A stretch of DNA of 47,823 nucleotides. Source: Opitutus sp. GAS368 (lineage in GTDB: Bacteria; Verrucomicrobiota; Verrucomicrobiia; Opitutales; Opitutaceae). Where the stretch lies: positions 1-47,823 of the forward strand of contig CAMBRG010000010.1 of NCBI GenBank assembly GCA_945869845.1, written 5' to 3'. The translations under genes were made by a program, and so were the position numbers. The notes below the pieces were generated by a model, which searched no databases, was not told the DNA's origin, and saw nothing but the letters and a program-made list of their open reading frames with translations. Positions 9,282-18,601 of this stretch are shown piece after piece. Position 1 is the stretch's first letter. The number at the start of each line of letters is the position of its first letter.

Positions 9282-9880
9282 GCGAGCCCCCGCACCCATT
9301 CCGCCAACCTCGCCCAAGCTCGCGCGCGATGGCTGATGCCGGCCTTCGCCGCGTCGCCGAGCTCCGAAAAACTGTGCTCGTGTCCCGCCGGCACAAACAA
9401 CGGATCATACCCAAAACCCGCCCCACCCTTTGGCTCGTAGGCCAGCTGCCCTGCGCTCTCACCCTCGAAAATTTTCTCCTCTCCGCCCGGCCCGCACACC
9501 AGCAGCACGCACACAAATTTTGCGCCGCGACTTCCTTGCGGCACCTCGCGCATCACCGTCACCAGCTTGGCCAAGTTGGCCGCGCCGTCGCCCTGCGGCC
9601 CGGCGAAATACGCGGACTCCACCCCCGGCCCGCCGTTCAGCGCATCGACACAAAGACCGCTGTCGTCTGCGAGCACCCACGATCCCGCCGGTAATCTCTC
9701 CCATAGCGCCCGCGCCTTCTTCCGCGCGTTGCCGACAAACGTCCCCGAGTCTTCCACGACCTCGGGCATCCCGCCGACGGCGCGCGCCGAGACAATCTCC
9801 ACGTTCAGGCCACCGGCCGTCGCGAGACCCTGCAACTCCGCCGCCTTGTGCGCGTTACCCGAGGCTAAATACAGTTTCAT
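9278..9880 (-). CDS. rdgB: dITP/XTP pyrophosphatase (RdgB/HAM1)
   Basis: A 200-residue housecleaning nucleotidase that hydrolyses dITP, ITP and XTP to monophosphates, keeping deaminated purines out of DNA and RNA. The start MKLYLASGNAHKAAEL matches the family substrate loop (S/T-x-N-x-x-K). Other signatures are VVEDSGTFVGNARKKA, VLADDSGLCVDALNGGPGV with the catalytic Asp, ESAYFAG, GGAGFGYDPLFVP and the closing SHRARA. The ATG at 9880 lies inside ribD (26-base overlap), the last step of a chain of overlapping genes. Its TAG stop lies in the palindromic repeat shared with the convergent quinoprotein gene. Confidence 0.96.
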   Translation of the reverse strand: MKLYLASGNAHKAAELQGLATAGGLNVEIVSARAVGGMPEVVEDSGTFVGNARKKARALWERLPAGSWVLADDSGLCVDALNGGPGVESAYFAGPQGDGAANLAKLVTVMREVPQGSRGAKFVCVLLVCGPGGEEKIFEGESAGQLAYEPKGGAGFGYDPLFVPAGHEHSFSELGDAAKAGISHRARAWARLAEWVRGLA

Positions 9881-11015
9881 CAATCGAAAGCTTCGGCGGA
9901 TAGAGCACGCGTCCGCGGGTGAGCACATCGTCACCGTAAATTTCCGACCGCACGTCGGCCAGCCGCAGAGCGTGCGCGAGGTTCTCCGTCCGGAGTCCAG
10001 TCAGCATCGGCTTGGCCCGCTCATCCGCCAGCAGCACCGGCGCGCGATAAAGAAACAAATAGTCCAGCTGCCGCTCCTGCACGAGCTGACTCATCAACTG
10101 CGCCCCGCCCTCCACGTAAACGCCGCTCAACCGGGCCTCGACGCAGCGCCGACGAAACTCCGCCCAGGTCACGCGCTGGGTCTGCGATTCACACACCCAC
10201 ACCTGCACGCCCATATCCCGCAGCTTCCGCACGTAACCTTGCCCCGCATTGGTCGTGGTCACCACGATCGTCCTCGCCCGGAATTCATCGGCATAAACGT
10301 GCGGCACAAACCGGTCACTCACCGTGCGCAGCCGCCCGTCGAAAACAAACCGCAGCGGACACCACACGTCCTGACCTTCCATCCGCGCCGTCAGCCTGGG
10401 GTTGTCCTTCAGCACCGTCCCCGCGCCCACCGCAATCGCCGGAAACAACCGGCGCCAACGGTGCACGTCGGCCCGCGCCTCCTCCCCCGTGATCCACTGC
10501 GAATCTCCCGTGCGACACGCCGTGCGTCCATCCAGGGTCACCGCCGCCTTGGCCGCGATCAACGGCTGTTGCCGCGTCACCCAGTGGTTGAAAATCAGGT
10601 TCAGATCCGCGCACTCCCGCTCCAACACGCCCGTGATCACCTCGATCCCCGCAGCCCGCAACACTCCGAAGCCGTGCCCTTGGTGCGCGGGAAACGGATC
10701 CGTCGCACCCACTACGACACGCTTGATGCCCGAAGCGATGATCGCCTCCGTGCACGCGCCCGTGCGCCCGTGCGTGCAGCAAGGCTCCAACGTCACGTAG
10801 AGCGTGGCGCCCGGTCGCGGCGGTTTTACGTACGCCATGAGCGCCAAACGCTCGGCATGGGGCCCGCCATCCGGCGCGGTCGCACCCTCGGCCACCACCC
10901 GCCCCTCTTCGACGATCACCGCTCCCACCATGGGGTTCGGATGCGTCGTGCCCCAGACGCGGCGCGCGACGCCCAGCGCTCGCCGCATGAAAATCTCGTG
11001 CTCAGCCGCGGACAT
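9855..11015 (-). CDS. ribD: Bifunctional riboflavin biosynthesis protein RibD
   Basis: A 386-residue fusion of pyrimidine deaminase and reductase carrying out the second and third steps of riboflavin synthesis. The N-terminal deaminase has the zinc motif HAERLAL (His53, Glu55) and EPCCTHGRTGAC (Cys79, Cys88). It begins with the typical RRALGVARRVWGTTHPNP. The reductase domain shows KAAVTLDGRTACRTGDSQWI, VGAGTVLKDNPRLTAR and YVEGGAQLMSQLV. The start overlaps the MBL hydrolase gene by 14 bases and the end overlaps rdgB by 26. No other rib genes are nearby, so it is expressed with unrelated neighbours. Confidence 0.96.
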   Translation of the reverse strand: MSAAEHEIFMRRALGVARRVWGTTHPNPMVGAVIVEEGRVVAEGATAPDGGPHAERLALMAYVKPPRPGATLYVTLEPCCTHGRTGACTEAIIASGIKRVVVGATDPFPAHQGHGFGVLRAAGIEVITGVLERECADLNLIFNHWVTRQQPLIAAKAAVTLDGRTACRTGDSQWITGEEARADVHRWRRLFPAIAVGAGTVLKDNPRLTARMEGQDVWCPLRFVFDGRLRTVSDRFVPHVYADEFRARTIVVTTTNAGQGYVRKLRDMGVQVWVCESQTQRVTWAEFRRRCVEARLSGVYVEGGAQLMSQLVQERQLDYLFLYRAPVLLADERAKPMLTGLRTENLAHALRLADVRSEIYGDDVLTRGRVLYPPKLSIDETVFSLG

Positions 11016-11691
11016 ACGGGTTGTGCTTCATCTCCTGACCCACCGTCGTCGGTTCGCCGTGGCCGGGGTAAACCGTCGTCGCCGGTGGCAACGAATAAAT
11101 CTGCGCGCGGATCGAGGCTTCCAGTTGCGCGTGGTTGCCCAACGGCAAATCCGTCCGGCCAATGCTGCCGTTGAACAATGCGTCGCCCACAAACGCGGCT
11201 CCCGCCTTTTCGAAATAGAAGAGCACGTTCCCCGGGCAATGCCCCGGCACATGGCGCACTTCGACGTCCAGCCCGCATGCCGCGAGCCGCTCGCCTTGGG
11301 CGATCCAGTGATCGACCTTGATCGGCTCCAGCTTGATCCCGCGGTCGAGGAACGCAGTCATCACCTGGGGCGTCTCGATCAGCACTTGGTCGTGGCGGTG
11401 CGCCCGCACCTTGGCCCCGGACTCGCGCACGACCTCGGCTCCGCCCTGCGTGTGATCCCAATGGCCGTGCGTCAGCCAGAGCTCGGTCAGCGTGCATTTC
11501 TCGCTGGCCAAAATCGAAGCGACGTCCGCCCAGACATCGCCCGGCGCGTCGATGAGGAACGCCTCACCACGCTCGGGCGCAGTCAGCAAATACGCGTTGG
11601 TCTGAATCGGCCCGGCGGGCAGCACATGCAAGTTCACGCCGTCAATCCACGGGCTTTTCCCCGTCGCGCAATCGTGAAAACGCCCGGTCAC
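11002..11691 (-). CDS. MBL-fold hydrolase, glyoxalase II-like
   Basis: A metallo-beta-lactamase fold protein of 229 residues. The metal site is THGHWDH at 74-80, with later ligands in VRHVPGHCPGNVLF, FVGDALFNGSIGRTDLP and VYPGHGEPTTVGQE. This pattern is typical of small hydroxyacylglutathione-hydrolase-like enzymes widespread in bacteria. The glutathione-binding C-terminal domain of true GloB is absent, so the substrate is uncertain. The start is GTG at 11691, coupled by a GTGA overlap to the D-aminoacylase stop. Its end overlaps ribD by 14 bases. Confidence 0.87.
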   Translation of the reverse strand: MTGRFHDCATGKSPWIDGVNLHVLPAGPIQTNAYLLTAPERGEAFLIDAPGDVWADVASILASEKCTLTELWLTHGHWDHTQGGAEVVRESGAKVRAHRHDQVLIETPQVMTAFLDRGIKLEPIKVDHWIAQGERLAACGLDVEVRHVPGHCPGNVLFYFEKAGAAFVGDALFNGSIGRTDLPLGNHAQLEASIRAQIYSLPPATTVYPGHGEPTTVGQEMKHNPYVRG

Positions 11692-13265
11692 TTCACTTGG
11701 ACCGTCTTCGCCAAAACGCGTCCCGCCCGCTCGCCGGTGACCTTGCCGCTGTCCAACACCACGCGTCCGTTCACAATGACAACTTTCATGCCTTCGGAGT
11801 GGTGATGGGGGTCTTCATACGTCGCGACGTCCCGCACCGCGGCCAGATCGAAGACCGCTACGTCCGCCATGGCCCCGACCCGCAGCACGCCGCGCTCCGG
11901 CAATCGAAACACCGTCGCCGGCAATCCCGTCATCGAGTGGATCGCGCGTTCCAACGTGAGCACCTGCTCCTCGACCACGTAGCGGCGCAGCTTGCGCGGA
12001 AACGCCCCGAACGCCCTCGGATGCGGCACCCCGTCGCCGAGCGCGACCAACTCGCCATCGGAGCACGTCATCGTCCAGGGCTGCACCATGAACCGACGGA
12101 TGTCTTCCTCGCCCATCACAAACGTCACGATCGACGCTCCGCCGGCCCGGATGATCCCGATCGCCGCATCGACCGGTTCGAGCACCTGTGCGCGCGCGAT
12201 TTCATCAAGCCTTCGCCCCTCTAATGCGGGATCGGCCCGATGCCGGCTGATCATGATTTTCGCCGCCCCGGCGCGTCGCTCGATGTTTTCGAGCATCTCG
12301 GTCCGAATTTGAGCGCGCGTCTCCGCGTTGGCCAATCGCGCGCGCAACGCCCCGTCGCCACCCTCGCGGGCCCACGCCGGCACGATTGCCGCCGTCAGTC
12401 CCGTCGAGCCCGCCTCGTAGGGATATTGATCGGCAAAGATCTCCACGCCCTCCGCCCGCGCCGCGTCGATGTTTCTGATCACTTGCGCAGAAAGCCCCCA
12501 GACCCGCGGCCCCAGCGCCTTGATGTGCGTCACGATCCCCGGCAGCCGCGCCTCGCGGGCCACGCGGATCAACTCATCGACCGCCGCGACCAAGCCGACG
12601 TTGTAGTCGCTCTCGTCGCGGATGTGGCTCGTGTAAAAACCATCGAACTCCGCCGCCACGCGCGCCAACGCGATGTGCTCCTCGGTCTTTGAAAAATTGC
12701 CCGGCGTATAGAACGGCCCGGCCGAAAGCCCAAACGCCCCCGCCTGCATCGCGCGCCGCACGAGCCCGTTCATCTCCGTCTGTTCCGCCTCCGTGGGCGC
12801 GCGGTCGGCGTTCCCCAGCACGTCGATCCGCACCGAGTTGTGCCCGATGAGTTGCGCAACGTTTACGCCCGGGCGCTGCCGCTCGATCATCGCGCGTTGC
12901 AGCACCAAATCCGTGGGACCACCGCCATCCGGGTTGACGAATACGGTCGTGATTCCCTGCGCCAACAACGCCGCCGCGCCCGCCAGTTTCTCCCCGGCGA
13001 GAGCCGGCCCCGCATGCGAATGCCCGTCGATAAAGCCCGGCGCCACGTAGAGCCCCGCGGCCTCGATCACCTGCTTCGCCTTGGCCTCCGGCAGGCGACC
13101 CACCGCCGCAATCCGGTCGCCGTTGATCGCGACATCGGCGTAAACCCAAGGCGTGCCGCTGCCATCGAGCACACGGCCACCGCGGATCAAAAGATCGAAC
13201 TCGGCCGCCATGACCGACACAGTCGGAAGAATACAGACAAGGAGGTAGAGCTTTAGCGCAGCCAT
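11688..13265 (-). CDS. Exported D-aminoacylase / N-acyl-D-amino-acid deacylase family amidohydrolase
   Basis: A 525-residue amidohydrolase with a signal peptide (LYLLVCILPTVSVMAA, cleavage about residue 21). The N-terminal beta-strand domain reads FDLLIRGGRVLDGSG. Metal ligands are in PGFIDGHSHAG (His82, His84), followed by FYTSHIRDESD, VTHIKALGP and the TCSDGELVALG Asp motif. The C-terminus has DPHHHSEGMKVVIVNGRVV, typical of D-aminoacylases. It would release D-amino acids from N-acylated or peptide substrates in the periplasm. Directly upstream is gltS (13-base overlap), a plausible importer for a released amino acid. Confidence 0.86.
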   Translation of the reverse strand: MAALKLYLLVCILPTVSVMAAEFDLLIRGGRVLDGSGTPWVYADVAINGDRIAAVGRLPEAKAKQVIEAAGLYVAPGFIDGHSHAGPALAGEKLAGAAALLAQGITTVFVNPDGGGPTDLVLQRAMIERQRPGVNVAQLIGHNSVRIDVLGNADRAPTEAEQTEMNGLVRRAMQAGAFGLSAGPFYTPGNFSKTEEHIALARVAAEFDGFYTSHIRDESDYNVGLVAAVDELIRVAREARLPGIVTHIKALGPRVWGLSAQVIRNIDAARAEGVEIFADQYPYEAGSTGLTAAIVPAWAREGGDGALRARLANAETRAQIRTEMLENIERRAGAAKIMISRHRADPALEGRRLDEIARAQVLEPVDAAIGIIRAGGASIVTFVMGEEDIRRFMVQPWTMTCSDGELVALGDGVPHPRAFGAFPRKLRRYVVEEQVLTLERAIHSMTGLPATVFRLPERGVLRVGAMADVAVFDLAAVRDVATYEDPHHHSEGMKVVIVNGRVVLDSGKVTGERAGRVLAKTVQVK

Positions 13266-14536
13266 TGGAGAAATGCCGTGGTTGTCGGTGCGTTCGTAAG
13301 GTCGATCAAAAAGCCGCCGGTCGCCGGGACAATGGCCTGCGCTCGCGGTGCCGGTCCGCGCCGCCGCACAATGGCGTTCATCGCCGCCACGGCGGTCGCC
13401 GTCGAGCCCACGCCAAAACCCACCAGTCCCGCCACCATCACCGCCGCCTCATGATCCCGGCCGAGTAGCGGCCACACGACAAACGCCGCGAAGGCCAGCG
13501 ACAGCGCGATATTCAGCACCAAAATTACCAGCATCGGTCCGGCCACGTTCGCCAACTCCGCGAGATTCAGCGCGGTCAACGTCACCGCGAGAAACAGCGC
13601 GAGCAGCAATCCTCCGAGGCGCACCAGCGTCGCGCCCCGCAGCCACGTCCCTCCGGCCGCATCGTGCGCCGCGCGCACGGCCAACCCGACGAGCAGCGCG
13701 CCCATATAGGCCGGAAACGTCGCGCCCAGCTTAACCAATCCGAAGCTCACCCAGGCCCCCGCCTTGATGCACACCGCGACCGTCAACAGATGGACGACCG
13801 CTGTTTTCGGCTCGGATAAAAAATCCCGCAGATCTCCGACCACACCCGGCCTCGGAGTTGCCGGTCCGCTTTCGCGAGTCTCAACCCCGCTCACCGCCAC
13901 TCCTCGTCTCCGCAGCAGCCACTCCGCCAACGGACCCGCCAGCAAACCGCTCGCCACCAACCCAAACGTCGCCGCCGCAGCGCCCACCGTTGCCGCCGCC
14001 GCAAACCCGGCCTCTTCAAACCGCGACGCAAAACCCAGCACCGTGCCGTGTCCGCCCACCAGCGTGAGCGAGCCGCAAACGACGCCGAGCAACGGCGGCG
14101 CGTCCAACGCCTTCGCCAGCCCGACGCCCACGAAATTCTGCAACACCGCCAACGTCGTCGCCGCCCCCAGCAGAATCACCAGCGCCCGTCCGCCCGTGCG
14201 CAGAATGCTCAACGGCGCCGCCAAACCCACGCAGGTAAAAAATCCGACGAGCAGCGGCAAATTGACCGCCTTGGCCGGCCGCGAAAACCACTCGGGCTCG
14301 GGCGTCGCCAGCCAAGTCCACCATCCCGCCGTGACGCGCGTCTGCCACGAAATCTGCAACAGCCCCGTCGCCTGCAAGCCGAGGACCAGAGCCGCCGCCA
14401 ATAGCCCACCCGTCACCGATGCCGGGATATTGCACCGCACAAGTGCAGGCACCCGCCGCAAAAGCGCCTCGCCCGCGAACAACACGGGACAGGCCAAAAC
14501 AAGCAACCACCAGGCAGAAATTGGCGAAAGAGTCAT
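13253..14536 (-). CDS. gltS: Sodium/glutamate symporter, GltS family
   Basis: A 427-residue inner-membrane protein with about ten to twelve hydrophobic segments in two inverted halves. The family hallmark GGHGT is at residues 161-165 (SLTLVGGHGTVLGFASRFEE), and the second re-entrant loop reads GLVGFGVGSTATAVAAMNAI. The C-terminus has the expected VPATGGFLIDLTN. GltS proteins import L- or D-glutamate with Na+. This is the first gene of the overlapping minus-strand operon; the 151 bases before leuB must hold its promoter. Together with the next gene it suggests scavenging of acylated or D-amino acids. Confidence 0.9.
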   Translation of the reverse strand: MTLSPISAWWLLVLACPVLFAGEALLRRVPALVRCNIPASVTGGLLAAALVLGLQATGLLQISWQTRVTAGWWTWLATPEPEWFSRPAKAVNLPLLVGFFTCVGLAAPLSILRTGGRALVILLGAATTLAVLQNFVGVGLAKALDAPPLLGVVCGSLTLVGGHGTVLGFASRFEEAGFAAAATVGAAAATFGLVASGLLAGPLAEWLLRRRGVAVSGVETRESGPATPRPGVVGDLRDFLSEPKTAVVHLLTVAVCIKAGAWVSFGLVKLGATFPAYMGALLVGLAVRAAHDAAGGTWLRGATLVRLGGLLLALFLAVTLTALNLAELANVAGPMLVILVLNIALSLAFAAFVVWPLLGRDHEAAVMVAGLVGFGVGSTATAVAAMNAIVRRRGPAPRAQAIVPATGGFLIDLTNAPTTTAFLQWLR

Positions 14537-14601
14537 CGATAAGCAGGGGGGTGAGGCAACAGCCCGGCGCGATCATCGGACAAACTCCCACGGCGCTGGA
14601 A

Positions 14602-14637
14602 GCTCCATTTGCGGAGCGACGCGGAACGGAGCCGCGT
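14602..14637. other. Two adjacent small hairpins in the gltS-leuB divergent region
   Basis: GCTCC-ATTTGC-GGAGC (14602-14617) is followed one base later by ACGCGG-AACGGAG-CCGCGT (14619-14637). Both stems are perfect but short. They sit 50-85 bases upstream of the leuB start and could be in its leader or be a small repeat. No leader peptide with a leucine codon run is visible, so attenuation is not supported. Confidence 0.3.
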
Positions 14638-14687
14638 ATTGGCGGCTTGCCTCGCCGCATCGGCGTTTGTCACGTTTTAAGATTCTT

Positions 14688-15788
14688 ATGCCTACTCTCA
14701 AGTTTGCCGTCTTACCAGGTGACTACATCGGACCCGAGGTCATGACCGAGGCCCTGCGCGTGTTCGAACACGTCGCCAAACAGGAGCACCTCACCCTCGC
14801 CTACACCACCGCCGACGTCGGCGGCGCGGGCATCGACAACCACGGCAAGGCCCTCCCCGACTCCACGCTCAAACTCTGCGCCGAGTCCGACGCCATTCTC
14901 TTCGGCTCCGTCGGCGGCCCGAAATGGGAAAAGCTCCCACCCAAAGAACAGCCCGAGCGCGCCGCTCTTCTTCCGCTGCGCAAGCATTTCACCCTCTTCG
15001 CCAACCTCCGTCCCGGCCTGCTTTACCGCGAGCTCACCGACGCTTCACCACTGAAGACCGAGCGCATCCCCGACGGCATCGACATCGTCTGCATCCGCGA
15101 ACTCACCGGCGGCCTCTACTTCGGCCTGCCGAAGCAGACGACCACGCTCGCCGATGGCGACATCCAAGCCGTGGACACGATGGTCTACAAAAAATCCGAG
15201 ATCGAACGCATCCTCCAAGTCGCCATCACCGCCGCGCGCGCTCGCAAAAAGAAGCTCTGCTCCGTCGACAAGGCCAACGTCCTCGAGACCTCCGTGCTCT
15301 GGCGGAAAACCGTCACCGAGTATTGCGCCGCCCACGCGCCCGACCTCGCGCTCAGTCACATGTATGTCGACAACGCCGCCATGCAGCTCGCGCGCGATCC
15401 CAACCAGTTCGACGTCTTCGTCACCGAAAACATGTTTGGCGACATTCTCTCCGACGAGATGGCCGTCATCTGCGGCTCCCTCGGTATGTTGTCCTCGGCG
15501 TCGCTCGGCACGGGCAAAAACTCTCTCGGCCATCCCTTTGGTCTCTACGAGCCCGCCGGCGGCACCGCGCCCGATATCGCGGGCAAAGGCATCGCCAATC
15601 CCTGCGCGCAGATCCTCTCAGTCGCGCAGATGCTTCGCTATAGTTTCGCCATGGAGACGACCGCCCAACGCATCGAGGCTGCCGTCAAGAAAGCCGTCAC
15701 CGGCGGCACGCGCACCGGCGACATCGCCTTCGGCAAACCTTCGGTCGGCACCAAGGCTATGACCGACGCGATCATCGCGAATCTCTGA
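14688..15788 (+). CDS. leuB: 3-isopropylmalate dehydrogenase
   Basis: A 366-residue dehydrogenase for the third step of leucine synthesis, NAD-dependent oxidation and decarboxylation of 3-isopropylmalate. It starts [19 protein letters not shown]. Conserved segments are [24 protein letters not shown] with the substrate-binding Arg residues, [14 protein letters not shown], the catalytic Lys in [12 protein letters not shown], the Mg ligands in [12 protein letters not shown], and [21 protein letters not shown] chose the ATG at 14688; the frame is open 300 codons upstream, but that part is antisense to gltS. It lies 64 bases before alaS and may be cotranscribed with it. Confidence 0.97.
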   Translation: MPTLKFAVLPGDYIGPEVMTEALRVFEHVAKQEHLTLAYTTADVGGAGIDNHGKALPDSTLKLCAESDAILFGSVGGPKWEKLPPKEQPERAALLPLRKHFTLFANLRPGLLYRELTDASPLKTERIPDGIDIVCIRELTGGLYFGLPKQTTTLADGDIQAVDTMVYKKSEIERILQVAITAARARKKKLCSVDKANVLETSVLWRKTVTEYCAAHAPDLALSHMYVDNAAMQLARDPNQFDVFVTENMFGDILSDEMAVICGSLGMLSSASLGTGKNSLGHPFGLYEPAGGTAPDIAGKGIANPCAQILSVAQMLRYSFAMETTAQRIEAAVKKAVTGGTRTGDIAFGKPSVGTKAMTDAIIANL

Positions 15789-15852
15789 TCTCGAAGCTCT
15801 GAAGCCCGTCAACCTTGCTCGATTGTTTCCCTGCAGCCCCTTTCCTACTTCC

Positions 15853-18549
15853 ATGATCTCCGCGCAAATCCGCCAGTCGTTCCTCGATTTTTTTGCCAAG
15901 CAGGGCCACACGATCGTCCCGTCGGCCTCGTTGCTGCCGGACTCGCCCGGGCTGCTCTTCACCAACGCCGGCATGAACCAGTTCGTGCCCATCTTCCTCG
16001 GTGATCGCGCCCCCGACGTCTCCAAGTGGGCCGGCGTCAAACCGTCCAAAGACACCCGCGCCGCCGACACCCAGAAATGCATCCGCGCCGGCGGCAAACA
16101 CAACGACCTCGAGGACGTCGGCTTCGACACCTACCACCACACGCTCTTCGAAATGTTGGGCAACTGGTCCTTCGGCGACTACTTCAAGAAAGACTCACTC
16201 AATTGGGGCTGGGAACTCATCACCAAGGTCTGGGGCATTCCCGCGAAGCGCCTCTACGCCACCGTTTACTCGCCCAACAAAGCCAAGGGCGATCCCGCCG
16301 AGTTCGACCAAGAGGCCTACGATATCTGGGCCGAGATCTTCCGCAAAGAAGGCCTCGATCCGGCCCTCCACATTGTCCACGGCAACAAGAAGGATAATTT
16401 CTGGATGATGGGCGACACCGGTCCCTGCGGCCCGTGCTCCGAGATCCATTTCAACCTCCTCCCATCCGACGACGAAGTCGAAGGCCGCAAGGGCGTTAAC
16501 TCCTCCAGCCCCCGCTGCATCGAGATCTGGAATCACGTCTTCATCCAATTCAACGCCAACGCCGACGGCACCTTCTCGCCGCTCGCCGCCAAGCACGTTG
16601 ACACCGGTATGGGCTTCGAACGCGTCGCCGGCATTCACGCCTCGACGAAGGGTTTTACCGATTTCACCCCCGAGCCCTCCAACTACGAGGCCGACGTCTT
16701 CGCGCCGCTCTTCGCCAAGATCACCGCGCTCTCGGGCAAGACTTACGCCCGCACCGTTCCCACCAAACGCGAAGGCCTCACCGAGCAGGAAAACACCGAC
16801 ATCGCCTTCCGCGTCCTCGCCGACCACGCGCGCACAATCAGCTGCGCCATTGCCGACGGCATCATGCCCGGCAACGACGGCCGTAACTACGTCATCCGCC
16901 GCATCCTCCGCCGCGGGATTCTCTACGGCAAAAAACTCGGACTCGCCACGGGCTTCTTCGAACAACTTGTCGCCCCCGTCGTCGAGTCCCTCGGCCCCGT
17001 GTTCCCCGAGCTCGTCGCTCAACAGGACATTATCCGCCGCGTCATCCGCGCGGAGGAAGAGAGCTTTGGCCGCACGCTGGAGCGCGGGCTACAGATTTTC
17101 ACGAAGGCAGCTGGGGCTGGCGCAGTCTCCGGAGCGACCGCATTTGAGCTCTACGATACCTACGGATTTCCTCTGGATATGACGCAGCTTTTGGCCGCCG
17201 AGCGCGGACTCGCTGTGGACGCCGCTGAGTTTGAGCGCCTGATGGAGGAACAGCGAAAACGAGGCCAAGCCTCGACCAAAAAAGTCATCGTTGTCGCTGC
17301 CACCGAGGGTGACACCAGTGTTGATCTTCAGGCTACCAAGTTCCTCGGCTACGACCAACTGACTGCCCACGCCCAACTCATCGACGTCATCACGGCCGAA
17401 AAGGACACGTTTCTCGTATTTGATCAGACGCCCTTCTACGCCGAGATGGGGGGCCAAGCCGGCGATACCGGCACCGCGCTGATCAACGGCCAGCTGGTCC
17501 ACATCACCGATTGCGTAAAGGACAAAGCCGGCCGCCACCTGCACAAGGTCGCCTCCGACGGTGGGAGCGAGCTTGCTCGCGACTCCCGCGCCGAACTCTC
17601 CGTCAACGTCGTCCGTCGCCGCGCGATTTCCCGCCAGCACTCCGCCGCGCACTTGATCCATTGGGCGCTCCGCAAGGTCCTCGGCACCCACGTCCGACAG
17701 GCCGGCACCTCGAAGACGCCCGAGCGCATGCGCTTCGATTTTTCCCACTTCGAAGCCGTCACCCACGCCCAGCTCCGCGAGGTCGAACAGCTCGTCAACG
17801 CCAAGGTCATCGACAACGCCAAGGTCGAAACCTACGAGACCGAGTTCGACCAGAAGCCCGAGGGCACCCTCGCCTTCTTCGGCGATAAATACGGCGCGTT
17901 CGTCCGCGTCGTCGATATCGGCGGCTATAGCCGCGAACTCTGCGGCGGCACCCACGTCAGCACCGCCGGCGAAATCGGCCTCATCAAGATCGTCGCCGAG
18001 ATGGCCGTCGCCGCCGGCACGCGCCGCATCGAAGCCGTCGCCGGCCAGGCCGCCATCGACTTCATTAACGCCCGGGAAGCCGCACTCGCTGCCGTCAACG
18101 CCCACCTCGGCGCCGGCACCGCCGACGTCACCAAGAAACTCGAAGCGCTCCTCGCCCACCAAAAGGAACTCGAGAAGCAGCTCAAGGCTTTCCAACAGAA
18201 AGCCCTCGCCAGCCTCGCCACCGAGCTCGCCGCCAAAGCCACCGTGCGCGACGGCCTCAAATTCGTCTCTGCAGTCGCGCCCGTTGACGATCAGGAAGCC
18301 CTGCGATCGCTCGGCTCCCAAGTCCTCGGCCTGCTCGGCGAAGGCGTCGTTCAACTCGGCGCCACCTTCGGCGACAAGGCCAGCCTCGTAGCCTTCTGCT
18401 CGCCCGCTGCGATCAAGGCCGGCCACGCTGCCGGTAAGATCGTTCAGACCATCACCGCCCAGATCGGCGGCAAAGGTGGTGGTAAACCCGATTTCGCCAT
18501 GGGCGGAGGTAAAGACATCGGGAAACTCGCTGAGATCATGAGCGCGTGA
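15853..18549 (+). CDS. alaS: Alanyl-tRNA synthetase
   Basis: A full-length 898-residue enzyme: class II aminoacylation domain (FLDFFAKQGHTIVPSASLLP, LLFTNAGMNQFVPIFLG), tRNA-recognition helices, editing domain and C-Ala domain. The editing-site zinc motifs are H596-x3-H600 (RQHSAAHLIH) and C697-G-G-T-H701. Start at 15853; an upstream ATG at 15823 adds ten non-conserved residues. Residues 570-578 are encoded by a REP-like palindrome just before the editing core. From about 17090 to 17480 the codons are less GC-rich than the rest, possibly a recombination patch. A hairpin follows the stop codon. Confidence 0.97.
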   Translation: MISAQIRQSFLDFFAKQGHTIVPSASLLPDSPGLLFTNAGMNQFVPIFLGDRAPDVSKWAGVKPSKDTRAADTQKCIRAGGKHNDLEDVGFDTYHHTLFEMLGNWSFGDYFKKDSLNWGWELITKVWGIPAKRLYATVYSPNKAKGDPAEFDQEAYDIWAEIFRKEGLDPALHIVHGNKKDNFWMMGDTGPCGPCSEIHFNLLPSDDEVEGRKGVNSSSPRCIEIWNHVFIQFNANADGTFSPLAAKHVDTGMGFERVAGIHASTKGFTDFTPEPSNYEADVFAPLFAKITALSGKTYARTVPTKREGLTEQENTDIAFRVLADHARTISCAIADGIMPGNDGRNYVIRRILRRGILYGKKLGLATGFFEQLVAPVVESLGPVFPELVAQQDIIRRVIRAEEESFGRTLERGLQIFTKAAGAGAVSGATAFELYDTYGFPLDMTQLLAAERGLAVDAAEFERLMEEQRKRGQASTKKVIVVAATEGDTSVDLQATKFLGYDQLTAHAQLIDVITAEKDTFLVFDQTPFYAEMGGQAGDTGTALINGQLVHITDCVKDKAGRHLHKVASDGGSELARDSRAELSVNVVRRRAISRQHSAAHLIHWALRKVLGTHVRQAGTSKTPERMRFDFSHFEAVTHAQLREVEQLVNAKVIDNAKVETYETEFDQKPEGTLAFFGDKYGAFVRVVDIGGYSRELCGGTHVSTAGEIGLIKIVAEMAVAAGTRRIEAVAGQAAIDFINAREAALAAVNAHLGAGTADVTKKLEALLAHQKELEKQLKAFQQKALASLATELAAKATVRDGLKFVSAVAPVDDQEALRSLGSQVLGLLGEGVVQLGATFGDKASLVAFCSPAAIKAGHAAGKIVQTITAQIGGKGGGKPDFAMGGGKDIGKLAEIMSA
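17560..17588. repeat. REP-like palindrome inside alaS
   Basis: GGGAG (17563-17567) and CTCCC (17583-17587) flank the perfect stem GCGAGC-TT-GCTCGC. The sequence matches from memory the well-known gammaproteobacterial REP consensus (GGGAGCGAGCTTGCTCGCGA). It is read in frame as G-G-S-E-L-A-R-D-S. Similar units lie in metH (30841-30868) and downstream of metH (32741-32773). Confidence 0.7.
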
Positions 18550-18555
18550 CCCTTC

Positions 18556-18587
18556 GGCAAATGGCAGTCGCTACGCTGCCATTTGGC
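18556..18587. terminator. Strong hairpin after alaS
   Basis: GGCAAATGGCAG (18556-18567) pairs with CTGCCATTTGGC (18576-18587) around an eight-base loop; ten inner base pairs are perfect. It begins seven bases after the alaS stop. There is no run of T after it, so it may be a terminator, an mRNA-protecting hairpin or another repeat element. Confidence 0.5.
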
Positions 18588-18601
18588 AAAATCGTACAAT
18601 C

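Noticed and set aside
7455-9317. 620-codon minus-strand frame opposite the quinoprotein
   Set aside because: Gly/Ala/Val-rich shadow without recognisable domains; the plus strand has clear propeller blades and a heme motif.
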